Assembly (NCBI RefSeq): GCF_003254525.1 | Contig: NZ_QFYS01000003.1 | Span: forward strand, 310,001-374,000 | Direction of reading: 5' to 3' | DNA: 64,000 nucleotides | From: Phenylobacterium kunshanense | GTDB taxonomy: Bacteria > Pseudomonadota > Alphaproteobacteria > Caulobacterales > Caulobacteraceae | Shown here: in pieces, positions 46,156 to 55,010 of the stretch | Layout of the letters: each line of letters opens with the position of its first letter | How positions within the stretch are numbered: position 1 is the stretch's first letter | The notes under the pieces: generated by a model | What the model saw: only the letters and a program-made list of their open reading frames with translations | What the model was told of the DNA's origin: nothing | The model's database searches: none | Made by a program: the position numbers and the translations under genes

Positions 46156-47699
46156 GCGGCGTTATGGACCGTCGTCATCTGCTACGGCTGGGCGGCGCCT
46201 TCTCGGGCCTGGGCGTCGCGGCGCCGTTCGCCCTCCAGCTTGCCGCGGCCGGATCGGCGGCCGGGCAGTCGGCGCCCGACTACAAGGCGCTGGTCTGCGT
46301 GTTCCTCTTCGGGGGCAACGACTCCCACAACACCGTCCTGGCGACCGACCAGGACTCTTGGGGCCGGTACTTCGCCGCACGGAACACCGGCGCCGATCCC
46401 ATCGCGCTGATGCCGCCCGGGACGGCGCCGACGCCGGTTGGCCAGACCAACGCCGTGACCGGGCGCGTGGCCGAGGCCGATATGCCCGAGGCCTGGGGCG
46501 GCGTACTGCCGATCACGCCCAGGACGGCGCAGCCGGTTCCGCCGGGCACGACTGCGAGCACCCGGACCTTCGCGCTGCATCCGTTCCTGGGGCCCCTCCA
46601 GACGCTGTTCAGCCAGGGCCGCCTGGCGATTCTGGCGAATGTCGGCACGCTGATTCAGCCGACGACGAAGGCCCAGTACCAGGCACGCTCCGTCTCGCTG
46701 CCGACCAGCCTCTTCTCGCACAACGACCAGCAGTCGACCTGGCAGGCGTTGTCGACCGAAGGCGCGCGAACGGGCTGGGGCGGCCGGTTCGCCGACCTCG
46801 TCGCGGGCATGAATGGTCAGAGCACGCTGTTCACTGCGGTCTCCACCGGGGGCAACGCCGTGTTCCTGTCGGGCCAGTCGGTCGTTCAGTATCAGCTCTC
46901 CACCGGCGCCCAGCCGGCGGTTGTGATATCGGGTGCGCAAGGCGCCAGCCTCTTCGGGTCGACCGCCGCACCCGGGCGGGTGCGCGACCTGATCACCGAC
47001 ACCAACCTCTCCAGCAGTTTTGCCGCCGACTACTCGACGGTCGTGGCGCGTTCAATTTCCGCCGCTGGCGCGGTGAACGGGGCCTTCGCTCAGCCGATCG
47101 TCACCGGGGTCGCCGCCGCGCCGGCCTACACCAATCCGATCACCGGACGGACCGAGACCAACACCCTCGCGCTGCAGCTCCAGACCGTCGCGCGTATGAT
47201 CGCCGCCAGCGCCACGCTCGGCGTGCGGCGACAGGTGTTCTTCGTCAGCCTGGGGGGCTGGGATACCCACGACTTCCAGAACACCACCCAGCCCAACCTG
47301 CTCGCTAAGGTGGCTCATGCTCTGAGCTACTTCGATGGCGCTCTATCGAGCATCGGCGGCATCGACCGACGGAGCCAGGTGACGACTTTCACGGCGTCGG
47401 ACTTCTCTCGCACGTTCTCGACCAACGGCGACGGCACGGACCACGCCTGGGGTGGCCACCACTTCATCATGGGCGGGGCGGTGAACGGCGGCGACATCTA
47501 TGGTCAGTACCCCACCCTCGGTCTGGATGTCGGCGGCTTCAACAATCCGGACAACGTCGGCGGCGCACTGATCCCGACCACGTCGGTCGATCAGTACGGC
47601 GCGACGCTGGGGCGATGGTTCGGCGCGTCCGACGCTGAGATCGACATCATATTCCCCCGGTTGAGGAACTTCGGGACCCGGTATCTGGGGTTTGTCTGA
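46152..47699 (+). CDS. DUF1501 protein with Tat signal
   Basis: The 515-residue protein has a twin-arginine signal, MDRRHLLRLGGAFSGLG, and so is folded before export. DUF1501 features include VCVFLFGGNDSHNTV, FSHNDQQSTWQ, SLGGWDTHDFQN and the late DHAWGGHHFIMGG with several histidines that could bind metal. This fits the alkaline-phosphatase-like superfamily to which DUF1501 is related. Its four-base overlap with the DUF1800 gene indicates a joint role at the cell envelope, as in other genomes with this pair. Confidence 0.9.
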   Translation: MSGVMDRRHLLRLGGAFSGLGVAAPFALQLAAAGSAAGQSAPDYKALVCVFLFGGNDSHNTVLATDQDSWGRYFAARNTGADPIALMPPGTAPTPVGQTNAVTGRVAEADMPEAWGGVLPITPRTAQPVPPGTTASTRTFALHPFLGPLQTLFSQGRLAILANVGTLIQPTTKAQYQARSVSLPTSLFSHNDQQSTWQALSTEGARTGWGGRFADLVAGMNGQSTLFTAVSTGGNAVFLSGQSVVQYQLSTGAQPAVVISGAQGASLFGSTAAPGRVRDLITDTNLSSSFAADYSTVVARSISAAGAVNGAFAQPIVTGVAAAPAYTNPITGRTETNTLALQLQTVARMIAASATLGVRRQVFFVSLGGWDTHDFQNTTQPNLLAKVAHALSYFDGALSSIGGIDRRSQVTTFTASDFSRTFSTNGDGTDHAWGGHHFIMGGAVNGGDIYGQYPTLGLDVGGFNNPDNVGGALIPTTSVDQYGATLGRWFGASDAEIDIIFPRLRNFGTRYLGFV

Positions 47700-47799
47700 A
47701 ACGGTCATTCGCCGTTAGGGGCTGCTGGGGTTCTCTCGCCTTGAACGGGCCGCCTTTCACTGTAATGGGAGGCGGCTGCATTCATCGCCGGGGGCGTTC

Positions 47800-48849
47800 T
47801 TGAAGATCCTCATTACCGGCGGGGCCGGGTTCATCGGTTCCGCAGTCGTGCGCAGGGCCATCGCCGACGGACATCAGGTGGTGAACCTCGATGCCCTGAC
47901 CTATTCGGCAAATCTCGAGAACGTGGACGGCGTGGCGCAGGGCTCCGCCTATGCTTTCGAGCACGTGGACGTCTGCGACCGGCCGAAGCTCGAGGCGGTG
48001 TTCGAGAAACACCGGCCGGACGCGGTGATGCATCTCGCTGCGGAGAGCCACAACGACCGGGCGATCGAGGGACCTCTGGATTTCGTGCGCTCCAATGTCC
48101 TGGGCACGGCCATCCTGCTGGAGGTCGCCCGCGCCTATTGGAACGGTCTCGATGAGGCGCGAAAGGCGGCCTTCCGCTTCCACCACATATCTACCGACGA
48201 AGTGTTCGGGGCTCTCGGCGAGGACGGCGACTTCACGGAAGAGACGCCGTATGACCCGCGATCGCCATACTCGGCGTCGAAGGCGTCGTCCGACCATCTG
48301 GTCCGCGCCTGGGGGCACACCTACGGCTTCCCCGTGGTGATCACCAACTGCTCGAACAACTACGGCCCCTACCAATTCCCGGAGAAGCTGATCCCGACGG
48401 TGATCACCCGGGCGCTGGAAGGGAAGAACATCCCCGTCTACGGCGACGGTCGTCAGGTGCGCGACTGGCTGCACGTGGACGACCACGCCGAGGCGCTGCT
48501 GCTGGTGCTGCATAAGGGCCGGCTGGGCGAGACCTACTGCATCGGCGGCGACGCCTCGAAGCGGAACCTCGAGGTGGTCAAGATGATCTGCGCCCATCTC
48601 GACAAGATGGCTCCCGCCAACACCAGTCATGCCGAGAAGATCACCTTCGTGACCGATCGGCCCGGGCACGATTTCCGCTACTCGATCGACTCCTCGAAGA
48701 TCGAGGCCGAGCTGGGCTGGAAGGCGCGCATGCCGCTGGAGGCGGGGCTGGAGGACACCGTGCGCTGGTATGTCGACAACTATGGCTGGGTGGAACGGAT
48801 CCGGGAACGCGGCTTCCACTCCGATCGCCTGGGCCTCGTGAAGGGTTGA
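47800..48849 (+). CDS. rfbB: dTDP-glucose 4,6-dehydratase
   Basis: This 349-residue short-chain dehydrogenase/reductase-type enzyme turns dTDP-glucose into dTDP-4-keto-6-deoxyglucose. The NAD-binding [11 protein letters not shown] is at the N terminus, STDEVFG holds the catalytic Thr-Asp-Glu, and YSASKAS holds the Tyr-x3-Lys pair. Later [14 protein letters not shown] is specific for RfbB. Start is TTG at 47800, the only start that includes the NAD motif. It is followed after ten bases by rfbA. No rfbC/rfbD are present here, so the end sugar may be rhamnose made with genes elsewhere or another 6-deoxy sugar. Confidence 0.95.
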   Translation: MKILITGGAGFIGSAVVRRAIADGHQVVNLDALTYSANLENVDGVAQGSAYAFEHVDVCDRPKLEAVFEKHRPDAVMHLAAESHNDRAIEGPLDFVRSNVLGTAILLEVARAYWNGLDEARKAAFRFHHISTDEVFGALGEDGDFTEETPYDPRSPYSASKASSDHLVRAWGHTYGFPVVITNCSNNYGPYQFPEKLIPTVITRALEGKNIPVYGDGRQVRDWLHVDDHAEALLLVLHKGRLGETYCIGGDASKRNLEVVKMICAHLDKMAPANTSHAEKITFVTDRPGHDFRYSIDSSKIEAELGWKARMPLEAGLEDTVRWYVDNYGWVERIRERGFHSDRLGLVKG

Positions 48850-48859
48850 GAGGCCTGAG

Positions 48860-49729
48860 ATGAGAAGAGGCATCGTCCTGGCCGGCGGCGCCGGCACCCG
48901 GCTCCATCCCCTGACCATCGCGGTCAGCAAGCAGCTGCTGCCGGTCTACGACAAGCCGATGATCTACTATCCGCTGTCGGTCCTGTTCTTGGCCGGCATC
49001 CGGGAAATCCTGATCATCACCACCGCCGAGGACCAGGCGGGCTTCAAGCGCCTTCTGGGCGACGGGTCGCGTTTCGGCGTGAAGTTCGAGTACGTGATCC
49101 AGCCGCATCCGGGCGGCCTGGCCGAGGCCTATCTGCTGGGCGAAGACTTCGTCGGCGGCGAGCCGTCGACCCTGATCCTCGGCGACAACATCTTCTTCGG
49201 ACAGAACTTCGTGCAGATGCTGAAGAACGCCGACGCGCGCACGGAAGGCGCGACGGTCTTCGGCTACCCCGTTCATGACCCGGAACGTTACGGGGTGGTC
49301 GAGCTGGCCTCCGACGGCCGCGCGCTTTCGATCGAGGAAAAGCCGGCCCAGCCGAAGTCGAACTACGCCGTGACGGGCCTCTATTTCTATGACGGCCGGG
49401 CTAGCGAGATCGCCAAGACCCTGACCCGCTCAGCCCGGGGGGAACTGGAGATCACCGCGCTGAACGACGTGTATCTGCAGGAAGCCAAGCTGCACGTAGA
49501 GCTGCTGGGCCGGGGGTTCGCGTGGGAAGACGCTGGCACCCACGACAGCCTGATCGGGGCGGGGGAGCTGATCCGCGTCTTCGAACAGCGGCAGGGCCTC
49601 AGGATCGGCTGCCTGGAGGAGATCGCCTTCGAGAACGGCTGGATCGACCGGGGCGAGCTGATGAAATCGGCCGAATTCCAGGGCAAGAGTGAGTACGGAC
49701 GGTATCTGCGGGGGTTGGCGGGGGCGTAG
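48860..49729 (+). CDS. rfbA: Glucose-1-phosphate thymidylyltransferase
   Basis: The 289-residue enzyme makes dTDP-glucose from dTTP and glucose-1-phosphate. Visible motifs are [16 protein letters not shown] (nucleotide site), [17 protein letters not shown], and [20 protein letters not shown] (sugar phosphate site). Length and sequence are typical of RmlA. It supplies RfbB, encoded directly upstream; the pair probably feeds the exopolysaccharide locus that follows. Confidence 0.96.
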   Translation: MRRGIVLAGGAGTRLHPLTIAVSKQLLPVYDKPMIYYPLSVLFLAGIREILIITTAEDQAGFKRLLGDGSRFGVKFEYVIQPHPGGLAEAYLLGEDFVGGEPSTLILGDNIFFGQNFVQMLKNADARTEGATVFGYPVHDPERYGVVELASDGRALSIEEKPAQPKSNYAVTGLYFYDGRASEIAKTLTRSARGELEITALNDVYLQEAKLHVELLGRGFAWEDAGTHDSLIGAGELIRVFEQRQGLRIGCLEEIAFENGWIDRGELMKSAEFQGKSEYGRYLRGLAGA

Positions 49730-49760
49730 GGGTGGCTCGACCAGTGCCTGTAGGCCGCCA

Positions 49761-49785
49761 CTCCCGCTCGTCAGTTGGAGCGGGG
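49761..49785 (+). terminator. Weak hairpin after rfbA
   Basis: CCCGCTC at 49763-49769 pairs with GAGCGGG at 49778-49784 around an eight-base loop. There is no U-run, so termination is doubtful; it may be a leader structure for the next gene. Confidence 0.3.
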
Positions 49786-49932
49786 GCTGGTACCCATGTG
49801 TTGAAGACCCCTGCTGTTGCTTCGATTCCGACCGATGCGTGGGGGCATTGGCTCGGCGCGGGAATTGCAGGAATGTTGCGATATCAACCGACAAGGGCCG
49901 CGGCACGCGGGCCCGATGTCATGGAGGGGCGC

Positions 49933-50862
49933 TTGAAGAGCACTTCAATTCTCGTGGTCGCCGCCGTGGGCGCGGGCCTGATGCTGTCCGGCTGCGATCA
50001 GGTCAAGAAGCTGGCGGGGGGCGGAAAGCCCAGCGGGCAGGTGGTCGCCACCGTGGATGGCGAGGAAATCACCACGCTCCAGCTTCGTTCCGAAATGGGA
50101 AACTTCGGGTCGCGCGATCCGGAAGTCATGAAGGCGGCCCAGCAACAGGCGCTGCAACGCATCATCATGCGAAAGCTCCTGGCCGACGAGGCCCGTAAGG
50201 AGAAGCTCGACAAGGGCACCGATTTCACCCTGCAGATGGAACGTGGCGAGGAGACGCTCCTTGCGCAGCTCTACCAGCGCAAGCTCTCCGCCAACGTGAA
50301 GCAGCCGACCCGTCAGGAAGCCGAGGCTTTCATCGCTGCCCGTCCGGACCAGTTCACGGGCCGCAAGGTGCTCTTCGTCGAACAGGTCATCGCGGCGCCC
50401 AGCAAGATCGCCCCGGAGCGCCTCCAGCCGCTCAAGACCCTGCAGGAGGTCAAGAACCTGCTGGACGCCGAAGGTGTGCCGTACCAGGAGAACGCCGTGG
50501 TGCTCGACACCTTGTCGGCGGCCCCGCAACTGGTCCAGGGCATCAAGAACCTGCCGCCGAACGAAGTCTTCGTGATCCCGCAAGGGAACGCCCTGGTCTT
50601 CAACCATGTCGCCGCCTCGCGCGACGCGCCCATGCGGCAGGACGCGGCCTTGGCCGTCGCCATGAATGCGCTTCGCAGCCAGCGCGCCCAGGAGACTGTC
50701 GGCAAGAGCATGGAGAATCTGCGGAAGTCCGCGGAATCCAAGATCGTCTACAACGCCGCCTACAAGCCGCCAGCGCCCAAGGCCAAGGCGGCGGCGCCTG
50801 CCGCTGCGCCGGCTGCCGCTCCGGCCGCCGCGCCCGCGGCCGAGACGCCGGCTACGAAGTGA
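49933..50862 (+). CDS. EpsD-like peptidyl-prolyl cis-trans isomerase lipoprotein
   Basis: The 309-residue protein has a lipoprotein signal ending LMLSGCDQ and a SurA/parvulin-type layout: an N-terminal region with VATVDGEEITTLQLRSEM (the SurA_N pattern) and a C-terminal isomerase-like domain followed by an Ala/Pro tail. EpsD-family isomerases are encoded within exosortase/exopolysaccharide loci and are thought to help export proteins fold. I chose TTG at 49933 because GGAGG lies at 49923-49927; an ATG at 49921 and an earlier start are possible. Confidence 0.82.
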   Translation: MKSTSILVVAAVGAGLMLSGCDQVKKLAGGGKPSGQVVATVDGEEITTLQLRSEMGNFGSRDPEVMKAAQQQALQRIIMRKLLADEARKEKLDKGTDFTLQMERGEETLLAQLYQRKLSANVKQPTRQEAEAFIAARPDQFTGRKVLFVEQVIAAPSKIAPERLQPLKTLQEVKNLLDAEGVPYQENAVVLDTLSAAPQLVQGIKNLPPNEVFVIPQGNALVFNHVAASRDAPMRQDAALAVAMNALRSQRAQETVGKSMENLRKSAESKIVYNAAYKPPAPKAKAAAPAAAPAAAPAAAPAAETPATK

Positions 50863-50867
50863 CGACC

Positions 50868-50899
50868 CGCGGGTCGGTACGCCGACCCGCGCGACTTTT
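50868..50899 (+). terminator. Rho-independent terminator after the EpsD-like gene
   Basis: CGCGGGTCGG at 50868-50877 and CCGACCCGCG at 50882-50891 form a perfect ten-base stem with a four-base loop, followed by a short U-run (50896-50899). It begins six bases after the stop codon. Confidence 0.8.
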
Positions 50900-50939
50900 C
50901 CGGCGGTCGATCATGGCCGCCAATCCTCGACGCTGTTTC

Positions 50940-50976
50940 AGGCCGCTCCCTTTTAGGGGGCGGCCTGTTCGGTTTT
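50940..50976 (+). terminator. Second terminator between the EpsD-like gene and the convergent ATPase gene
   Basis: AGGCCGCTCCC pairs with GGGGGCGGCCT with one G-T wobble around the loop TTTTA, followed by GTTCGGTTTT. It may serve the plus-strand gene as a backup stop. Confidence 0.75.
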
Positions 50977-50996
50977 GGGCTGGCTAAAGGCTGCTG

Positions 50997-52379
50997 CTAG
51001 GACGCAGCGACGGCGGGCGTCCGCGCAGGCTGGGTATCGCTCTGCAGATTGTGTTGCGCCCACGTCATCCAGATCAGCGTCGGCAGACCGTCCTCGACGA
51101 AGGCGAATCGTTCGTCGCCGCCGTCCAGGTTGGGCCGAAGCAGGCCTTCGGCGACGAGGGCGTTGATGATCTCTTCGGCCTTCCGCGCCGTGATCTCGCC
51201 CGACGCCGCGATCTCGGCGGCGGACACGATGCCATCGGAGCTCAGGGCCGCGCGGGCGGCCAGGGCGAGCACCTCGGCGCGGCCCTGGTCGAAGAGGCGC
51301 CGGACGTGCGCCTGGACCGGCTTCGGCAAGCGTCCCTCGAACTCGGTCACCGCCATGTCGACGGCGCGCGCCACATCGGCTGGCTGGACGACATTGCGAC
51401 CGTCATCCAGCGCGGCGTGGCCTGCATGATGGCACAGGAGGCTGGCCAGGTACGGCGACCCGCGGGCCACCGTGACCACGGAGGCGCTCGCGTCCGCGTC
51501 GAATTTCAGGTCGGTCTCGCGTTCGCCGTTGGCGACGATCTGCAGGACCTCGGTCTCCGTCATCTTCGGCACCCGGAGGGCGAAGATATTGCGTCGGATC
51601 GATGGGATATGTTCGACCAGCTCGGTGAGATCGGCGGCGACGCCCGCGAGGACGAGCTGCACGCGACCCAGGCGGTCAGAGAGATTCTTGATCAGCTCCG
51701 CGACGTCGCGGCGGAAGGCGCCGGAATCGACGCGGTCGAACTCATCCAGGATGATCAGCACACGCGTGCCGGTGAGCTTGGACGCGAGATCGCCGAACTT
51801 GCGGGGCGTCAACGGTTCGGCCGGCAACAGATCGGCCAGGGTCGCCCCCTTCTCGGCTTCCGTTGCGGTAGGCGAGTAGCCGGAATGGAACAGGAGCGGG
51901 ATCTCGGCGGCGGCCGCGCGGAAAGTCTCGTCGAACTTCGAGTTCGCGCCGCACGAAGTGTAGACGACGATGTACCTCGCCTCGCTGGCGGCCTGGGTGA
52001 GGACATGCAGCAGCGAGGTCTTGCCGATACCGCGCTCGCCGTAGAGCACGACGTGGAGCCGCTGGTCCTCGATCGACCGGATCACCGCGCGCAGCACGTC
52101 CTCGCGGCCGGCGAAGAAGCGGCGGTCGGCCACGGGTTGCGAGGGCGTGAAGGCGTCGCGCAGCCGGGCCCGCACCGCGGCGAAGCGGTCGCCGCCGCGA
52201 CTGCTGACCTGGTCGCTGGCCGTGCTCTTGAAGCGCGGCAGGCCACCGGTCTCGGCTGTCCGGCGATGGGATTCACGAATGAGCGGCTTCACGACGGCAG
52301 GCGGCGTGGCGTCCACCTGCGCCGCCTTCGTCGCGGTCTTCCGCTTGAACGGGTTCCAGCCAGCCAACTCGTTCTCCAT
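50997..52379 (-). CDS. AAA-type (Orc/Cdc6- and ExeA-like) ATPase of the exosortase locus
   Basis: The 460-residue soluble protein has Walker A in LYGERGIGKTSLLHVL (about residue 115), Walker B in VLIILDEFDRV, and an Orc/Cdc6-like or ExeA-like AAA core. A C-terminal winged-helix region follows, ending in EGLLRPNLDGGDERF. PEP-CTERM loci often encode a secretion ATPase of the ExeA type; this could be an analogue, though I would not assign it to that subfamily from sequence alone. It stands alone on the minus strand inside an otherwise plus-strand locus and has a 14-base palindrome 28 bases before its start. Confidence 0.75.
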   Translation of the reverse strand: MENELAGWNPFKRKTATKAAQVDATPPAVVKPLIRESHRRTAETGGLPRFKSTASDQVSSRGGDRFAAVRARLRDAFTPSQPVADRRFFAGREDVLRAVIRSIEDQRLHVVLYGERGIGKTSLLHVLTQAASEARYIVVYTSCGANSKFDETFRAAAAEIPLLFHSGYSPTATEAEKGATLADLLPAEPLTPRKFGDLASKLTGTRVLIILDEFDRVDSGAFRRDVAELIKNLSDRLGRVQLVLAGVAADLTELVEHIPSIRRNIFALRVPKMTETEVLQIVANGERETDLKFDADASASVVTVARGSPYLASLLCHHAGHAALDDGRNVVQPADVARAVDMAVTEFEGRLPKPVQAHVRRLFDQGRAEVLALAARAALSSDGIVSAAEIAASGEITARKAEEIINALVAEGLLRPNLDGGDERFAFVEDGLPTLIWMTWAQHNLQSDTQPARTPAVAAS

Positions 52380-52754
52380 GTTCCCGTCGCCCGCGCCCGC
52401 ACGAAACGCATACGTATGCGGGCCGACATCAGACGCGCCATCAATGCACGGCTTCTGCCTTCTGTTTGCTTAACCGAACGTGGAAGTCGAATCTAAGGCG
52501 CCCGACGAAATCGACCTCGGTTAACAAGTGGTTCTCATGGTCTCGCGCTTCGCTGATCGGCGTGATATGAGAGTGGCGCCAAGTTTGCAGTCATTGACTA
52601 GTGTCGTCTCCAGGAGGGTCGGCTTCGGTCGGCTCGGTGGAAATGAGGCGAATTCGGGCGAGAGGATTTTTTCACTCGCCTATTAGGGGAAGCGTGGTGA
52701 CAGGGGTGGGGTCGCCCCGTTAAGTGAATGGCAAGTTAACAGGGGTGCTATGAA
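52380..52754. other. 375-base divergent regulatory region between the ATPase and PEPxxWA-CTERM genes
   Basis: No gene is evident. It holds a perfect 14-base palindrome CGCATACGTATGCG (52407-52420), two GTTAAC sites (52514 and 52732 areas) and a direct repeat ACAGGGGTG just before the start of the surface-protein gene. GC is lower than the surroundings, with an AT-rich segment near 52666-52685. This is likely the main promoter region for both divergent genes. Confidence 0.5.
52407..52420. promoter_or_regulatory. Perfect 14-bp palindrome upstream of the AAA ATPase gene
   Basis: CGCATACGTATGCG is self-complementary and ends 28 bases from the ATPase start codon, a position suited to a repressor or activator site. 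No known regulator motif was recognised. Confidence 0.5.
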
Positions 52755-53501
52755 ATGAACGCTCTTACCAAGATCCTGGCGGCTTCGGCTGCCGCTCTCT
52801 CGATCGGCGCCATCGCGGCTCCGGCCAACGCGGGTGTCTATCTCGACTTCGCGGACTCCAACTCGGGCGCCACGTTCACGTGGACCCGCGACGCGGACAC
52901 CATCGGTGGCGACCTGCTCGCTTCCGGTCAGGTGATGCTGAACATCTTCGACAACACGCTGACCGACGGTCCGCTGTCGATCCTCGCGAACTTCAACCTT
53001 GAAGGCCGTGACGACACGACCGGCACGCTCAACGCTCAGCTGCAGTATGAGCAGTGGGAAGTGGCTGGCCAGTTCAGCTTCACCGCTGACTCGGACTTCA
53101 GCTACAACGGCACCGACTACGCCGCCGGCACGAACCTGCTGTCGGCCGTGTTCACGGGCGCTGACTTCGGTGGCGCGGGCAACCGCGGCTTCTTCCTCGC
53201 CCAGAAGGGCCTGGCGGGTGCGCAGGTGAACTTCTCGTCCGACATCCTGTCGCAAGCCGCGCAGTACACGATGGACACGTTCAGCTTCAACCTGAGCCAA
53301 GCCATCCCGAACTTCAACATCACGGGCTGCAACACCCCGCTGTCGATCTGCGACGCTTCGATCGAATCGAACGGCGGCAACATCCGTGGCACCTTCTCGG
53401 CCGCGATCCCTGAGCCCGGCACCTGGGCTCTGATGATCCTCGGCTTCGGCGGTGCGGGCGCCATGCTCCGCAGCCGCCGTCAGTCGCTCGTCGCCGCCTA
53501 A
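52755..53501 (+). CDS. PEPxxWA-CTERM sorting-domain surface protein
   Basis: The 248-residue protein has a signal peptide (MNALTKILAASAAALSIGA, probable cleavage after ANA) and a 25-residue C-terminal sorting tail: IPEPGTWALMILGFGGAG, then a short basic stretch RSRRQ. This is the PEPxxWA variant of the PEP-CTERM signal, which exosortases cleave during export to the surface. The middle is Asn/Thr/Gly-rich with strand-forming sequence and two cysteines (GCNTP, ICDAS). It lies in the locus that also encodes an exosortase, so it is a probable substrate. Codon choice suggests strong expression. Confidence 0.92.
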   Translation: MNALTKILAASAAALSIGAIAAPANAGVYLDFADSNSGATFTWTRDADTIGGDLLASGQVMLNIFDNTLTDGPLSILANFNLEGRDDTTGTLNAQLQYEQWEVAGQFSFTADSDFSYNGTDYAAGTNLLSAVFTGADFGGAGNRGFFLAQKGLAGAQVNFSSDILSQAAQYTMDTFSFNLSQAIPNFNITGCNTPLSICDASIESNGGNIRGTFSAAIPEPGTWALMILGFGGAGAMLRSRRQSLVAA

Positions 53502-53530
53502 GCGACGTCTGAACTGAAGCTAGACTGATG

Positions 53531-53560
53531 GGCCGCTGCCTTTCGGGGCAGCGGCCTTTT
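53531..53560 (+). terminator. Rho-independent terminator after the PEPxxWA-CTERM gene
   Basis: A perfect ten-base stem, GGCCGCTGCC (53531-53540) with GGCAGCGGCC (53547-53556), is followed directly by TTTT. It isolates the surface-protein gene from the downstream wzz operon and supports a separate, strongly expressed transcript. Confidence 0.92.
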
Positions 53561-53654
53561 CATTGTCCGGCGCTGTCGGAGCAGCGGTCACGCGCTGTTC
53601 AGCAATCCGCGTCTAGGCTATAGGCGAGGTAGCAACGAGGAGCTGTCGGCTTCG

Positions 53655-55010
53655 ATGAAGGCATCGTGGATTCTAAGCCTGTTGTGGGCGCGGAAGCTCA
53701 TTGTCCTCATCTGCACCGTGACCTCGCTTCTTGGCGGCTTGACGGTCATGATGGTCGCGCCGCCGCGCTATAAGGCGAGCGCGAGGGTCACCCTCGACTA
53801 TGTGAAGCCGGACCCGATGACCGGCATTTCTGTCAGCAACAACAGACAGGCCGAGCAGTATATTCGCGTACAGCTCCAGAAGGTGCGCGACTATCAGGTC
53901 GCGCTTCCTGCAGCCGAGGCCCTGGGCTGGCTGGATAGTCCCGACATGTTGGCTGCCTATGCCGCCCGCGCCGGTGGTGATCGCCGGCCCTTTCAGCAGT
54001 GGGCTGCGGATCAGCTGCTCTCCACGACCACGGCGACGATGGTGCCCGGCAGCAACATCATGGAAATCCAGTACCGAGGAGACTCTCCAGAACTGGCGAC
54101 GGCGGCCGTGGAGGCGATTCGTCAGGGGTTCATCGCGGCGGACATTGAGGAGCGTAGGCAGAGCGCCGTCATGCGGGCCGAAGCCGTGGCCGAAACCCTG
54201 GGGCCGCTGAGGACGAAGATCGCTGAGCTGGAGGCGAAGCAGGCCGAATATGCGCGCGAAACTGGGATTGTCCTGGAGCGGGATGGCGACAATCCGGAGA
54301 ACCGGACCCTGGTCAACCTGGCGCGATCCAAGGACATCGTCGTTACGCAGCGGACAGCGCCCTACGCATCGGATGCGCGCGAGGCGTTGAATGTGCTTGA
54401 GGCGCGGATTGCGGAGTCGCAGCGGAGCCTCGGGCCGAACAATCCGCGGCTTCTGCAGCTTCAGCAACAACAGCGCCTGTTGGCCGCCCAGGTGGCGGCG
54501 GAGCAGTCATCGACCGGCGCCGCAGCATCGGCACTGGCGGCGCAGGCGGCGATGCGGCAGCGAGAGTTCGAAGAGCAGAAGGTCAAGGTGCTGGGGGAAC
54601 GCGAAAAGGTGCTCCAGATGCGCCTCCACTTGGACCAGATCGCACGATACAGCGCCGCGCTGACCAAGGCGTCCGAAACCCTGGCGCACCTTCGAACGCT
54701 GTCGACGTCCACAGTCTCGGGAGCCACAGCCCTGGGGGCGCCCGTGACGGAGCCCAAGCCCGTCTTCCCCAATCCCTCATTGGTCCTCTTCGGTTCGGGC
54801 GGGCTGGGCTTCTTGCTCGGTTCGCTGCTGGCGCTGCTAGCGGAACTTCTTCACCGACGAGTGAGGTCAGCTCATGACTTGGAGCTGGCCGCGGGCCAGC
54901 CGGTGCTCGGGCTGGTGCCATACAAGGCGATTGGTGGCGGTAGGACGCAGATCGGGGAGAGCCTGCCGGTCCCGGAGGACAGCCTGCCGATCACAACGAT
55001 CGCGGCATGA
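53655..55010 (+). CDS. Wzz/GNVR-type polysaccharide chain-length (copolymerase) protein, copy 1
   Basis: The 451-residue inner-membrane protein has a helix near residues 13-33, a large periplasmic domain with coiled-coil segments (about 160-220 and 260-340), and a GNVR-like end with a second helix near 374-396 (LFGSGGLGFLLGSLLALLAELL region). These polysaccharide copolymerases set EPS chain length and bridge to the export channel. It overlaps its CapB-like partner by four bases. A second Wzz plus CapB-like pair lies at 59258-61308. Confidence 0.9.
   Translation: MKASWILSLLWARKLIVLICTVTSLLGGLTVMMVAPPRYKASARVTLDYVKPDPMTGISVSNNRQAEQYIRVQLQKVRDYQVALPAAEALGWLDSPDMLAAYAARAGGDRRPFQQWAADQLLSTTTATMVPGSNIMEIQYRGDSPELATAAVEAIRQGFIAADIEERRQSAVMRAEAVAETLGPLRTKIAELEAKQAEYARETGIVLERDGDNPENRTLVNLARSKDIVVTQRTAPYASDAREALNVLEARIAESQRSLGPNNPRLLQLQQQQRLLAAQVAAEQSSTGAAASALAAQAAMRQREFEEQKVKVLGEREKVLQMRLHLDQIARYSAALTKASETLAHLRTLSTSTVSGATALGAPVTEPKPVFPNPSLVLFGSGGLGFLLGSLLALLAELLHRRVRSAHDLELAAGQPVLGLVPYKAIGGGRTQIGESLPVPEDSLPITTIAA

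Noticed and set aside
52656..52680. Hairpin GGCGAG...CTCGCC with an internal T-run upstream of the PEPxxWA gene
   Set aside because: The stem is only six bases with a 12-base loop and the T-run lies in the loop, so it does not look like a terminator or known riboswitch.
52380..52754. CtrA boxes (TTAA-N7-TTAA) before the surface-protein gene
   Set aside because: TTAA sites are present, but the nearest pair is separated by 12 bases rather than seven.
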